Positions 19,368 to 28,548 of a stretch of DNA of 64,000 nucleotides are shown here, piece after piece. Position 1 is the stretch's first letter. The number at the start of each line of letters is the position of its first letter. The notes beneath the pieces were generated by a model. The model was not told where the DNA came from. It was given only the letters and a program-made list of their open reading frames with translations, and made no database searches. Location of the stretch: assembly GCA_025210335.1 (NCBI GenBank), contig JAOARY010000064.1, positions 1 to 64,000 on the forward strand, written 5' to 3'. The stretch is from Peptostreptococcaceae bacterium. Lineage in GTDB: Bacteria; Bacillota; Clostridia; Peptostreptococcales; Peptostreptococcaceae. The position numbers and the translations under genes are program-made.

Positions 19368-21281
19368 CTAGGGTATACTGGATTTTAAAACTTTTATATC
19401 ATTTTTATCAAATTCCAAAGACTCATATATAATATTATCTATATCCGATTTTAAATTATTATATTCTTTTAAAAAATCTAAATTAGCCTTTTGTTCTACA
19501 AATCTTTTCTTATTATAATCATAGTTTTTAAATAGATTTATAATTTCTTTGGTCTTTTTTATAATTTGCTTCTTATCTTTATCTTCAATATTTAATATCG
19601 GTATTTTCTTTAAAGGTTCTTTATATAGTTCTAAATATTCACCTTTTTTCTTACCCTTATGATATAACCAAAAATAAATAATTTCACTATTTAAATATCC
19701 AAGCAAATAATTGATATCTTCTTTTATTTTTGTAATATAATATACATCGGCACTAGAATAAAAACCAGTGTTGGAATAACAAAAATTATTCTTCTTAGCT
19801 CTTTGTGCTACTAATAGCTTTTCATCTTCAAATATATTTTGTTTTCTAGCCCAATGTAAGCTGTACCAAGGTAGCAAATTTTTTTTGCACTCTCTTTTGC
19901 TTTCTAATATATTTTTATATTTTATTAAATGTTTATATACATTTGAATTTTCACTAATATCACTTTTTCTATTTAAATATATTATATTTAAATTTGTCAT
20001 TTCATTTATAATGTATTTATTTAAATTTGAATTTTTATAGAATTTTTTAATATAAGTTTTTTCTATATTTGTTTTATTAAGTTCATCATCTTTTAAAACA
20101 AATATGCCATCTTTTAATTTAATATTATTTTCCCTTATACACTGTTCTTTTAAATATTTTATATTTCTATTGCTTATCTTATCAGCACCTGATACAATCC
20201 CTTGATTTATTATACTTATATCTTCTAATTTAAATTGTGATTTTATCTTTATTTTATCTACAAGTTTTTTGATATCATTTTTCATAAAACAAAAATAATC
20301 TTTTTTTTCTAAAGCCTCTCTTAATTCTTGATTTGAACATTTTTTGTACTTTATTTTATCTTCATCAAGATATTTTGCCCCTCTTATCAAGTCCTTTAAT
20401 TTTGTTTTTTTTATTTTTTCCTCTATGTGATTGAATTTATCATACTTTAAATCCAAAGTCTTTTTAAGATAAAATACCATATTATGTTGTCCCGCTGCAT
20501 TTTTAAATATCTTTTTATCCTTAAAATCAAGTATTCTCAAAAATGAAGCCTCATTTGATATCTTTTGCCTTAGTAATTTTGCATTGTCAGCACTTATCCA
20601 ATAATTTGTAGTTATAAAAGATACTATTCCATTATTTTTTGCTATGTCTATTGATTTTTCAACAAAAAAATAAAAATAATCCATATTTTTTTCATAATAT
20701 TTTTTTCCAATTTCAAATCCTTTTATATCATCAAATATTTTTTTATTCCCTTTCTCCCCTATATATGGAGGATTTCCAGATATAATATCAAACTTTTCTT
20801 TAAATTCATACTTTAAAAAATCTAAATTATATATATTTTCATATTCATAAATATAGTAGTATTCTAATCTTTGTTTTAAAATATCACTAGCTTCACTATC
20901 TATTTCAAATGCATATAAATTATTTTTAATAATCATTTTTAAAATATTTATATCTGTTTCTTCATAAAAAAATTTCTTATAATATGGATATAAATTTCTT
21001 AAATAAGATAGATAAAATTCTCCACAACCACAAGAAGGTTCTAATATTTTCAATTCAAATAAATCATTTTTTTGATAATCTTTTTTGAAATAAAAATCCA
21101 GACTCTTTTTTGCTATCAAATCTGCAATTTCTTTATTAGTATAAAAAATCCCCCTTTTATTTTTATACTCACTATTTAATGACTTTTCAAATAAATCTGA
21201 AATTTCCAAAGTTCTATCTTCACCATTTAAAAACTCTTCTATTCTATTAATTTTAACCCCCACCTTATGTATTAATCCCAC
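19368..21281 (-). CDS. Solitary N6-adenine DNA methyltransferase with target-recognition domain
   Basis: Up to 637 residues. The N-terminal half is a gamma-class adenine methyltransferase: SAM-binding ILEPSCGCGEF (motif I), and the catalytic SGNPPYIG (motif IV, NPPY). The C-terminal half has the TaqI-like recognition-domain pattern (DISIINQGIVSGADK, then CKKNLLPWYSLHWAR and FYSSADVYYIT). From memory this layout resembles C. difficile CamA, an orphan methylase. No restriction gene is adjacent and no nuclease motif is visible at the N terminus. The start is unclear: GTG at 21281 lies right after a TATAAT box, so it would be almost leaderless; the only good ribosome binding site (AAGGTGG) points to an ATT at 21251. 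No ATG is near. Confidence 0.85.
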   Translation of the reverse strand: MGLIHKVGVKINRIEEFLNGEDRTLEISDLFEKSLNSEYKNKRGIFYTNKEIADLIAKKSLDFYFKKDYQKNDLFELKILEPSCGCGEFYLSYLRNLYPYYKKFFYEETDINILKMIIKNNLYAFEIDSEASDILKQRLEYYYIYEYENIYNLDFLKYEFKEKFDIISGNPPYIGEKGNKKIFDDIKGFEIGKKYYEKNMDYFYFFVEKSIDIAKNNGIVSFITTNYWISADNAKLLRQKISNEASFLRILDFKDKKIFKNAAGQHNMVFYLKKTLDLKYDKFNHIEEKIKKTKLKDLIRGAKYLDEDKIKYKKCSNQELREALEKKDYFCFMKNDIKKLVDKIKIKSQFKLEDISIINQGIVSGADKISNRNIKYLKEQCIRENNIKLKDGIFVLKDDELNKTNIEKTYIKKFYKNSNLNKYIINEMTNLNIIYLNRKSDISENSNVYKHLIKYKNILESKRECKKNLLPWYSLHWARKQNIFEDEKLLVAQRAKKNNFCYSNTGFYSSADVYYITKIKEDINYLLGYLNSEIIYFWLYHKGKKKGEYLELYKEPLKKIPILNIEDKDKKQIIKKTKEIINLFKNYDYNKKRFVEQKANLDFLKEYNNLKSDIDNIIYESLEFDKNDIKVLKSSIP

Positions 21282-21288
21282 AGTTATT

Positions 21289-21294
21289 ATTATA
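21289..21294 (-). promoter_or_regulatory. -10 box for the methyltransferase gene
   Basis: A perfect TATAAT on the minus strand, preceded by GG. A transcript from it would begin near 21282. The -35 region is an oligo-T stretch within the preceding terminator and is weak. Confidence 0.4.
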
Positions 21295-21312
21295 CCAAAT
21301 AAGATGAAATAA

Positions 21313-21385
21313 AAAAAATAATCAAAATAAATTATAATTTTTCCTGAAATTTCGGAATAATCATTTTTTTATTTTGATTATTTTT
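21313..21385 (-). terminator. Terminator after the SLH/DUF4430 gene
   Basis: An inverted repeat with arms AAAATAATCAAAATA and TATTTTGATTATTTT ends on the minus strand in a run of T. An inner GAAATTTC palindrome tops the stem. It directly follows the stop codon at 21388 and closes the second transcription unit of the corrinoid locus. Confidence 0.7.
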
Positions 21386-21387
21386 TA

Positions 21388-23094
21388 TTATTCTATTATT
21401 TTATATATTATATTTATAAACTCTAATCTATTTAATTCTCTTTTAGGATTAAATTTAAAATCTTTATCTCCCTTTATTATATTATTTTCTATTACAAAGT
21501 ATACCGATTCAAGAGCATATGGTGATATTTCTCCAACATCTATAATATCAAATTCTTTTATTTTTATTCCATTCATCAACCTCTTTATAACTACACTAAA
21601 TTCCTCTTTATTTATATAACCCTCAGGATTTATAAAATTATCATTTCCAAGTATATACAATTTATTTTTACAATAATTCATATACTTATAATACTTATCA
21701 TCCTTATTTAAATCCATAAATCCATATTCTTTTATATCCTCTTTTAAATTTTGATTATATATATCTAAATAATATAAGGTTTTTGCTAATTCTTTTCTTT
21801 TTAATTTTCTATCTAATAAAAAATCTCCATCATTATCATCAATTAAATTATTTGAATACATTATATTTATTTTCATTTTTAAATCTTCATCTAAATTAGA
21901 TAAATCAAAATCATTATTTTTTTCTTCTTTAAGATAGTAATTCCCTTTACCTTGATATTTAAATGTTAATTTGGTATTTTTTAAATCAATAACTGTATTT
22001 AATTTTTTTTCATTATTTTTATCCTTAAAATAAACTCTCAAATCAAATGGATTTAACTCTTTTAATTTAGGATAATCTATATTGATAAAAATATTTTCAT
22101 TTGAATCATCTTCACCTGATATATTTATATAATAATTAAAATCACTTTTTTCTTCTATTTTTACAAATACATCATCTTTAAATCTATAAGAAGGAATTAA
22201 CACCTCAACTTCTTTCCCATTAACCAAAAGTGCTGTTCTATTATTAAATTCATATCTCAAATCAATTTTTTTATTTTTATATTTCTCTAGTTTTTTATTA
22301 TCTATATTTTTATTTTCTATTTTGAAATTTTTAACTCTATTATCTATATTATTATCTTTAAAATATAAAAATTCATCTTCTATTTTTGATATATCTTTAT
22401 CTCTTATTAAATTCAAATCTCCATCAACTATATCAAATATATTATCTAAATCATTTCCTAAGTCTATAGTATATGCCCAAATAACTTCTAATCCATCTTC
22501 CAATTCAATAGAATCAGCACCAATTTGGGGTCTTTTTCTATCAATAAAATAATTCCATCCACTTTTTACACCATATTCTTTTTCTGAGTCATTAGAAATA
22601 CTTTTTACATATCCATTTTCATAGTCAAACTCTATATCCTCTTTTTTTAATACTCTCTCCATAAGTTCTATTAAATTATCATCTGTTCTATCAATATATA
22701 CTTCATCTTCAAAATAAATTATCTCATCATAACCAATTATATAAAGAGACATCTTTTGATCTTCATATTTATCATTTGTTTCAAAATCAAATTTATATTT
22801 TTTAGACTTCATATTCACTACCGCATTTAATTCTAAATCTTTTTTTAAATTTAATTCCAAAGTATATTTGCCTTTAGAATCTGTTTTTAAATTATTGATA
22901 TAATAATTTCTCTTATCATCATATATTCTTATATTAAACTTTTCATCTTTGGAAAAATCACTAAGTTCTATATATGTTTTTACATAATCATCATCTTCAT
23001 CTTGAATAAATACTTCTATATCATTAGCATATGAAATATTTATATTTAATATTATTAAAAAACTTATCAAAAATATATTTAAAAATTTTTTCAT
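21388..23094 (-). CDS. Secreted DUF4430 (transcobalamin-like C-terminal) protein with S-layer homology repeats
   Basis: A 568-residue exported protein. The signal peptide covers residues 1-23 (ISYA). Residues about 120-215 form a DUF4430 domain: LIELMERVLKKEDI, then GVKSGWNYFIDRKRPQIGADS and LEDGLEVIWAYT, the pattern of the transcobalamin beta domain. A long Asp/Asn/Lys-rich middle region of unknown fold follows. The last 165 residues contain SLH-like repeats (NKEEFSVVIKRLM, then ENNIIKGDKDFKFNP and LNRLEFINIIYKIIE), which in other Firmicutes bind secondary cell-wall polymer. It probably displays a corrinoid-binding beta domain on the wall. It starts one base after the toroid protein gene, a tight pair that matches the two halves of transcobalamin. 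Corrinoid binding is inferred from family and context. Confidence 0.8.
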   Translation of the reverse strand: MKKFLNIFLISFLIILNINISYANDIEVFIQDEDDDYVKTYIELSDFSKDEKFNIRIYDDKRNYYINNLKTDSKGKYTLELNLKKDLELNAVVNMKSKKYKFDFETNDKYEDQKMSLYIIGYDEIIYFEDEVYIDRTDDNLIELMERVLKKEDIEFDYENGYVKSISNDSEKEYGVKSGWNYFIDRKRPQIGADSIELEDGLEVIWAYTIDLGNDLDNIFDIVDGDLNLIRDKDISKIEDEFLYFKDNNIDNRVKNFKIENKNIDNKKLEKYKNKKIDLRYEFNNRTALLVNGKEVEVLIPSYRFKDDVFVKIEEKSDFNYYINISGEDDSNENIFINIDYPKLKELNPFDLRVYFKDKNNEKKLNTVIDLKNTKLTFKYQGKGNYYLKEEKNNDFDLSNLDEDLKMKINIMYSNNLIDDNDGDFLLDRKLKRKELAKTLYYLDIYNQNLKEDIKEYGFMDLNKDDKYYKYMNYCKNKLYILGNDNFINPEGYINKEEFSVVIKRLMNGIKIKEFDIIDVGEISPYALESVYFVIENNIIKGDKDFKFNPKRELNRLEFINIIYKIIE

Positions 23095-24309
23095 TTAATC
23101 CACCTCAAAAGTATTTACATCAACTAAGTTCTCCATATTTTTTAATGAATCTACTAAAAATATTTTTATAAGAGAACTGTCTTTTGGTAGATAAAATCCT
23201 AATTCCATGTATTTTTCTTCACCTTCTTTTAAATCTAAGTAATTATAAGAATAATAAAGCATTTCTTCTTCATCTTCATCATATAAACAAACTATCAAAA
23301 CACAATCTAAATCTTTCTTTGTTGTAATTTCAAATTCGAATTTCGCATCTTCTTCTTCATCTATATCATAATCTATTATTTCAAATTCTAAATCTTTATC
23401 TTCATCACTTTCATCATCTTCATCTGAAAAATCTTGATAATCTTCAAATAGGTAATCTTCTTCATAAATTTGAGCAAGCAAAGTAAATGCCCTTTGTGTA
23501 CATAATTTTTCTTCTTTTCCAAACTTAGTTTTATAAACAAATTTGCCATCATCATAGTATCTAAAAAGTATATCTACTAAATTATCATTGTTTTTAGAAA
23601 AATCTTTTGAGTAAATATCATAATCAATTGATATTAAAGCTTGTATTATTTCAATTAAAGTATATGGATTTTTATCTCCCATAAATAAAAATTCTCCATC
23701 ATCTAACTGACTATCTTCAAAATATTTAATCGCATCTTCTATTGCATCTTTAACCTCATCTTTATCTTCAAACTTTGATAAAGCCTGTACTATTATAGCT
23801 GTTGTATCTAAATCATCTTTTTTATAAAAATTTCCTTCATCTAGTTTTAACGATAATAAATAATCAATTGCATCTTCTTCATCATAAGAATAATCAAACA
23901 TATTAAGTAGAATCATAGCCCAAGCAGTATTAGCTGGATGCTCATCACCCTTTTTTAGATAAAAATAACCCTTTTTTGTTTGACTATCACTTAATTCTTC
24001 CAATAAATCTTCTAAATCATCCTTATCTTTTCCAATTGCAAATTCATTTATAATATTATTTATTAAATCAGGTACATTTTCTCCATCCTTTTCTATAAGA
24101 GAATCTTTAAAATCATCCATATCTATATCAAAATCTTTCCTTAAAAATCTAAGTGCTAATGCAGGTCTAAAACCTACATATTTTAAGTCTTCATGATATT
24201 CTATTAAATCCTTTAAATAATTTTTATAGTTACTATCCTCATCATATGCATAAGTTAAATTACTAAAAATTATACTCATAATTATAATCATATTAAATAT
24301 TTTCTTCAT
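23095..24309 (-). CDS. Secreted alpha/alpha-toroid (prenyltransferase/transcobalamin-like) protein
   Basis: About 404 residues with a signal peptide (MKKIFNMIIIMSIIF...TYAY). Residues about 50-300 show the helical repeats of the terpene-cyclase/prenyltransferase toroid: TKKGYFYLKKGDEHPANTAWAMILL, LDTTAIIVQALSKF and NPYTLIEIIQALISI, each with an aromatic/Gly pattern. This fold is the N-terminal half of intrinsic factor and transcobalamin. The C-terminal 110 residues are extremely acidic, with Asp/Glu runs, then a beta-rich domain. The ATG at 24309 follows AGGAGG; the longer frame upstream is discarded. The gene immediately precedes the SLH/DUF4430 gene. A cobalamin-binding role is inferred, not shown. 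Confidence 0.78.
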   Translation of the reverse strand: MKKIFNMIIIMSIIFSNLTYAYDEDSNYKNYLKDLIEYHEDLKYVGFRPALALRFLRKDFDIDMDDFKDSLIEKDGENVPDLINNIINEFAIGKDKDDLEDLLEELSDSQTKKGYFYLKKGDEHPANTAWAMILLNMFDYSYDEEDAIDYLLSLKLDEGNFYKKDDLDTTAIIVQALSKFEDKDEVKDAIEDAIKYFEDSQLDDGEFLFMGDKNPYTLIEIIQALISIDYDIYSKDFSKNNDNLVDILFRYYDDGKFVYKTKFGKEEKLCTQRAFTLLAQIYEEDYLFEDYQDFSDEDDESDEDKDLEFEIIDYDIDEEEDAKFEFEITTKKDLDCVLIVCLYDEDEEEMLYYSYNYLDLKEGEEKYMELGFYLPKDSSLIKIFLVDSLKNMENLVDVNTFEVD

Positions 24310-24388
24310 AAAAAAACCTCCTAAAATCACCAATAATGCTGTAAATCCACTAAACACATTAGCAGGGAGCATTAAAAAAGGTTGCTTA

Positions 24389-24429
24389 TAAAATATATAT
24401 ATTAATATATAATTTATTAAGCAACCCCT
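24389..24429 (-). terminator. Terminator ending the first corrinoid-locus unit
   Basis: Arms GGTTGCTTA and TAAGCAACC around an AT-rich loop, followed on the minus strand by six T. It lies 24 bases past the stop of the 328-residue DUF4430 protein and splits the locus into two transcripts, or attenuates readthrough into the second. Confidence 0.8.
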
Positions 24430-24452
24430 TAAAACTTTTAATCAAAACTATA

Positions 24453-25439
24453 TTAACTAGCTATATCAAATTCAAGTTTTTGTTTTTGATCTAAACTTAT
24501 ATCATCAACTGACTGCAATATATCCTCTATAATAAGATAATATTTTTTTCCTTCTTCATATATATTTTCATTAGAAACTGTTATTTTATTTTCTAAAACA
24601 TTTAATATTGGATTTATAATTATATTATTTTCATCCACTATATATATACTATTATTATCTACCAAAGATCCATCAACATTTTTATTAAATGTTATTATAA
24701 ATTCCTTATCATTTTTTACTTCCATCATAGAATAAGTTTTATAATCATCTAAATTACCTGTAAAAACTTCTTCTTCAAAAACAGTTAATATAAATGTAAG
24801 TCTTTTTATTTCTGGATATCCATCTTCTAATTCTTTACTTGCTTTTACTTCATATTCTTTTGCTTCTAACTCTATTTTTAATTCTCCATTTTCATCTGTT
24901 TGATATTCAACACCATCAATTATAAGCTTTCCATTCGAAACAGAACTTATGACTTCTATTGGATTCCAATTTTCATCATAATCTGTAGTCTTTTTTTCTA
25001 ATTTTAAAATTCCATCTGCATAAGATAGTTTTGCTTCACCAGTATTTTTATTTACATGTAACATTATCGCATTTAAATCTTTCGTAACCATTACATTTGA
25101 TATCCCCATGCTTGATGATTCAAATCCATTTCCCATATCTACTAAAAGCTCGTAATAAGCTCCTGTATCACTATATGTTTCTCTTAATCCATTTATCTCT
25201 TCTACCATAAATCCATAGTCACTTCTTGAACCCTTTACATTATCCTCTCCAACTGCTCTTATAAGTAACTCTTCACAACTTTCTTCCATTATCTTTTCTA
25301 CTGTATAAGATTCACTACCTTCTCTTGTTTCCACAAATACTTCTATATTTTCATTTGCATATGTAAAGTTACATATATTAAATATAAATACAAATGAAAA
25401 AACAACTAAACCTAAAGATAATTTTTTTAAATTTTTCAC
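24453..25439 (-). CDS. Secreted DUF4430-like protein with Ig-like C terminus
   Basis: A 328-residue exported protein. A signal peptide covers residues 1-28 (FTYANE). Residues about 30-135 resemble DUF4430: VEKIMEESCEELLIRAVG, SDYGFMVEEINGLRE, and AYYELLVDMGNGFESSSMGIS. The core WYYYVNG-type motif is altered here to YYELLVDMG, so the fit is looser than in the other two DUF4430 proteins. A beta domain (about 165-225) and a bacterial Ig-like domain (about 235-325, FIITFNKNVDGSLVDNNSIYIVDENN) follow. No lipobox or SLH motif is visible, so it may be released. It follows the toroid protein gene by 12 bases and ends the first unit. Confidence 0.7.
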   Translation of the reverse strand: MKNLKKLSLGLVVFSFVFIFNICNFTYANENIEVFVETREGSESYTVEKIMEESCEELLIRAVGEDNVKGSRSDYGFMVEEINGLRETYSDTGAYYELLVDMGNGFESSSMGISNVMVTKDLNAIMLHVNKNTGEAKLSYADGILKLEKKTTDYDENWNPIEVISSVSNGKLIIDGVEYQTDENGELKIELEAKEYEVKASKELEDGYPEIKRLTFILTVFEEEVFTGNLDDYKTYSMMEVKNDKEFIITFNKNVDGSLVDNNSIYIVDENNIIINPILNVLENKITVSNENIYEEGKKYYLIIEDILQSVDDISLDQKQKLEFDIAS

Positions 25440-25451
25440 AATAAACCTCCC

Positions 25452-26372
25452 TTAGTTTTTTATAAATAAATGCTTTGAATTATCTTTTAAATTATCAAAT
25501 AAAGAGTAATTTTTTTTGATAGATAATTCAGCAAAAATCCCATGCCATGTTGCCATATGATTTGATTTTTTTAGATTTTTAAGATGTTTATAAGTATTAT
25601 CTTGTAATTTATACTCTTCTAGGCTCTTTATTACATCTTTAGTCACTTCCATATCTAAAGCTTTTTTCGATATTATTTCCCAAGAAATACTTTCTACGCT
25701 TGGTCTAATATTCTTTACTTTATTTGCATAATTATATGCCTTCTTTATACATGGTGTATTTTTATCTTTTCCTAACATCTTGAGTGCTATTATAGACATA
25801 TATGTCATATCTAAATTAGAATTATCTCCTTTAAAAATAGGAAATCCACCATCTTCATTTTGCATTGATAATAAATAACTAAGTGCCTTAACTTTATTGT
25901 AATCATCAAAACTTGCGCAATATAAAGATATTATCCCAAAAATATGAGAATTAAGTAGATCCTCTCCATCTTTATTTGTGTAATCAGAAAATTTTCCATT
26001 TTCCATTTGACTAAGTTTTACTTCATTAACCAACTCTTTTATCTGCATATCATATTTTTTATCTTTATTTAATGCTATTAAACCCATTAAATACGACTGC
26101 TTATCAGTATTTAATATAGATTCCTCTTTTTTTAATATTTCTTTTAATTCAATATCCGAATAACTTAGCACCATAATAGAAAAATCATCTTTTTTAAATT
26201 TATTAAGTGCATCTAGGTATTTTTTTTGCAAAGTTTTTTCTATTAGTATTTCTTTCTTAATTATTTGTGTTTTTTCATTCATTTTTAAAGATTCTTTATT
26301 CATTTCTTGTGCAAAAACTGTAAAATTACTCAAAAGCAAAAATAATGATATTGCCAAACTAATTTTTTTCAT
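25452..26372 (-). CDS. Secreted alpha/alpha-toroid protein, transcobalamin N-terminal-like
   Basis: About 306 residues with a signal peptide (MKKISLAISLFLLLSNFTVFAQE). The mature part shows helical toroid repeats: DLLNSHIFGIISLYCA, ALSYLLSMQNEDGGFPIFKGDNSNLDMTYMSIIALKML, and SVESISWEIISKKAL. The QNEDGGF and D-T-x-x-A-L pattern is characteristic of prenyltransferase/squalene-cyclase repeats and of intrinsic factor and transcobalamin. The ATG at 26372 has AAGGAGG 6 bases upstream and overlaps the EcfS gene by 14 bases, indicating coupling. It probably supplies the helical half of a two-protein corrinoid binder together with the DUF4430 proteins. Confidence 0.78.
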   Translation of the reverse strand: MKKISLAISLFLLLSNFTVFAQEMNKESLKMNEKTQIIKKEILIEKTLQKKYLDALNKFKKDDFSIMVLSYSDIELKEILKKEESILNTDKQSYLMGLIALNKDKKYDMQIKELVNEVKLSQMENGKFSDYTNKDGEDLLNSHIFGIISLYCASFDDYNKVKALSYLLSMQNEDGGFPIFKGDNSNLDMTYMSIIALKMLGKDKNTPCIKKAYNYANKVKNIRPSVESISWEIISKKALDMEVTKDVIKSLEEYKLQDNTYKHLKNLKKSNHMATWHGIFAELSIKKNYSLFDNLKDNSKHLFIKN

Positions 26373-26985
26373 AATAATCCTCCTTTTTAAAATCATATAA
26401 ACTAAGTCTAGATTTAAATCTGTCTAATATATTTATAAAATCCATTCCGCAAGTATATGCAAATATAAAATTTCCTAAAGAATGTGCAAAATCAAAGAAA
26501 AAAGAGCTCATAAATACAGCAAACAAAGTTTTTATATTATGTGGGTATACAAAGAATAAAAAATGCCATATGTTCATTATTAGTCCAAATAAAAATCCCC
26601 AAGAAAAACAAAATATTGATAATGAAATTTTGTTTTTCAAAAATATTTTTAATACTCCACCACTAAAACCACAAAGTCCCCAAGCTAACATCTGCCATAA
26701 AGTCCATGAGCCATGTCCCAAGAAAAAATTGGATACAATTGTTGCAATTGCACCTATTACAAAACCTGATAATGGTCCAAATACAATACCACAACATATA
26801 ACCATAAATGTAGTAGGTTGAATATTTGGCAAGAATGCAAAAGGAACTCTAAATACTCCACATAATGCCGATAATGTTGCTATTAGACATATTTCAATTA
26901 TTGATATTTTCTTTTTTTCATAATACATAAACATTATTGCAATAAATAATATTATTCCAACAAATGATATTATTTTATAATCCAT
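26359..26985 (-). CDS. ECF transporter substrate-binding (S) component, probable corrinoid
   Basis: A 208-residue membrane protein with about six hydrophobic segments. After one extra N-terminal span it shows the S-component core: SIIEICLIATLSALCGVFRVPFA, FLPNIQPTTFMVICCGIVFGPLSG, and LGHGSWTLWQMLAWGLCGFSGG. The NIQP...FGP...W(T)LWQMLAWG pattern is that of S components often found with DUF4430 and toroid proteins in Firmicutes. It would bind the vitamin in the membrane and dock on EcfT. Its place in a riboswitch-led operon with EcfT and EcfA makes this a dedicated (group I-like) ECF system. Cobalamin specificity is inferred from riboswitch and neighbours. Confidence 0.82.
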   Translation of the reverse strand: MDYKIISFVGIILFIAIMFMYYEKKKISIIEICLIATLSALCGVFRVPFAFLPNIQPTTFMVICCGIVFGPLSGFVIGAIATIVSNFFLGHGSWTLWQMLAWGLCGFSGGVLKIFLKNKISLSIFCFSWGFLFGLIMNIWHFLFFVYPHNIKTLFAVFMSSFFFDFAHSLGNFIFAYTCGMDFINILDRFKSRLSLYDFKKEDYYEKN

Positions 26986-27006
26986 AAAATCACCTAAATT
27001 CTAATA

Positions 27007-28548
27007 TTAATTAATATTAAAATCCTTTATATTTATAATACTTCTATTAAAATTTCTAAATAATTTCTTTAAATCTGTTGAATAATGAAGACTTTCATCA
27101 AAAAATAGATGCTTTTCTTTTTTATCTATTATTTTTTTATTTCCCATAAGAGCCAATGTATCCAAATATCGACTTGCAAATTCAACATCATGTGTTACAA
27201 CTATTATAGTTTTATTTTCTTTTTTTAGCCTATCTATAATATTTCCCAGATTTTCTTTAAGTAAATTATCCAAACCCCTTGTAGGCTCATCCATGAGTAT
27301 AATATCTGGATTTGATACTAATATGCAAGCAATTGCAACTCTTTGTTTTTGTCCCCCTGACAAATCTCTAGGATTCTTATCTTTAAGTTCATATATATCT
27401 AAGTCTTTTAACGTTTTTTCAATTATCGATTCGTCTTTTATATTTTTGTTTTTCAAAGTAAATAATAATTCCAAATAAACACTATCATTAAAAAGATAAT
27501 CATTTGGATTTTGCGAAAGATAAGCAATTTCTCCTTTTATATCTTTAAAGCCTTCACCTTTTAATAAATTTGCAATATTTTTTATCAAAGTTGACTTTCC
27601 ACTACCATTCTCTCCAAGCAATCCAAAAGCCTCGCCTCTTTTCACTTCTAAATCCAAGTCTTTTAATATATATTCATTTTTATATTTAAAAGAATAATTT
27701 TTTAATTCAACTATATTTTCTTCATTTAAATCTATATTACTCTTCTTTGCTAAATATTTTTTTATATCTATAGTTTTCTCTTTTAATATTCTTCTTCCTG
27801 ACTTTATATCAAATACATCAAATATATTAAATTTTGAAAAGAACTCATTTATCGGTGGCATAAAAGAATTTTCTATTGCATAAGATGATCTTAAAAATTC
27901 TTTTTTACAACCATTAAATTTAATCTCTCCTTCATCCATATAAATAATTCTATCAGCAAAAGGAAAAACTCTATCTAATCTTTGTTCTATTAAAATAATT
28001 GTATAACCCAAATTTTCATTTAGATTTTTTACAATATTTAATATCTCATCTGCTGATTTTGGATCTAACTGTGATGTTATTTCATCTAAAACTAAAAAAT
28101 CATTTTTCATAGTAAGAACACTACCAATTGCAACTTTCTGTTTTTGTCCTCCTGAAAGATTTGTAGTTTTTCGTTCTTTTAAATTACTTATATTTAAATA
28201 TGATAATGTTTCTATAACAGATCTTATCATTTTATCTCTTTTTACATTTAAATTCTCCATCCCAAAAGCTAAATCTCTTTCAACTCTATTCATAACAAGT
28301 TGTTTTTCTGGATCTTGAAATACCATTGAAGCCTTTTTTCCTTCCAATTTAGAAAACTCTATGCTTCCTCCATAAAACTTAGGAATTAAATTGGAAAAAA
28401 TTCGACCAAAGCTAGATTTTCCAGAACCTGATTTACCTAATACCAATATAAATTCACCTTCATATAAGCTAAATTCATCTATATTTAAATCAAATTCTTT
28501 GCTATTTGGATAAGAATATTTTAAATTTTTGATATCAAATATTTTCAT
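27007..28548 (-). CDS. ECF transporter ATPase with two fused ABC domains
   Basis: A 513-residue fusion of two energy-coupling-factor ATPases. Domain 1 (about 1-230) has Walker A GKSGSGKSSFG, signature LSGGQKQKVAIG and Walker B FLVLDEITSQLD. Domain 2 (about 280-500) has GENGSGKSTLIK, LSGGQKQRVAIA and IILMDEPTRGLD. Each domain is complete, so the chain should act as an intramolecular EcfA-EcfA' dimer that drives uptake through EcfT and the S component. Its start overlaps the end of ecfT by 14 bases. The fusion is seen in other dedicated ECF systems. Confidence 0.92.
   Translation of the reverse strand: MKIFDIKNLKYSYPNSKEFDLNIDEFSLYEGEFILVLGKSGSGKSSFGRIFSNLIPKFYGGSIEFSKLEGKKASMVFQDPEKQLVMNRVERDLAFGMENLNVKRDKMIRSVIETLSYLNISNLKERKTTNLSGGQKQKVAIGSVLTMKNDFLVLDEITSQLDPKSADEILNIVKNLNENLGYTIILIEQRLDRVFPFADRIIYMDEGEIKFNGCKKEFLRSSYAIENSFMPPINEFFSKFNIFDVFDIKSGRRILKEKTIDIKKYLAKKSNIDLNEENIVELKNYSFKYKNEYILKDLDLEVKRGEAFGLLGENGSGKSTLIKNIANLLKGEGFKDIKGEIAYLSQNPNDYLFNDSVYLELLFTLKNKNIKDESIIEKTLKDLDIYELKDKNPRDLSGGQKQRVAIACILVSNPDIILMDEPTRGLDNLLKENLGNIIDRLKKENKTIIVVTHDVEFASRYLDTLALMGNKKIIDKKEKHLFFDESLHYSTDLKKLFRNFNRSIINIKDFNIN

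Noticed and set aside
19368..21281. Type IIG restriction-modification enzyme
   Set aside because: No PD-(D/E)xK-like nuclease motif is visible before the methyltransferase part, and the length fits a methylase alone.
24310..24372. N-terminal extension of the toroid protein reading MLPANVFSGF
   Set aside because: The ribosome binding site and signal peptide both point to the ATG at 24309; the extension covers leader sequence.
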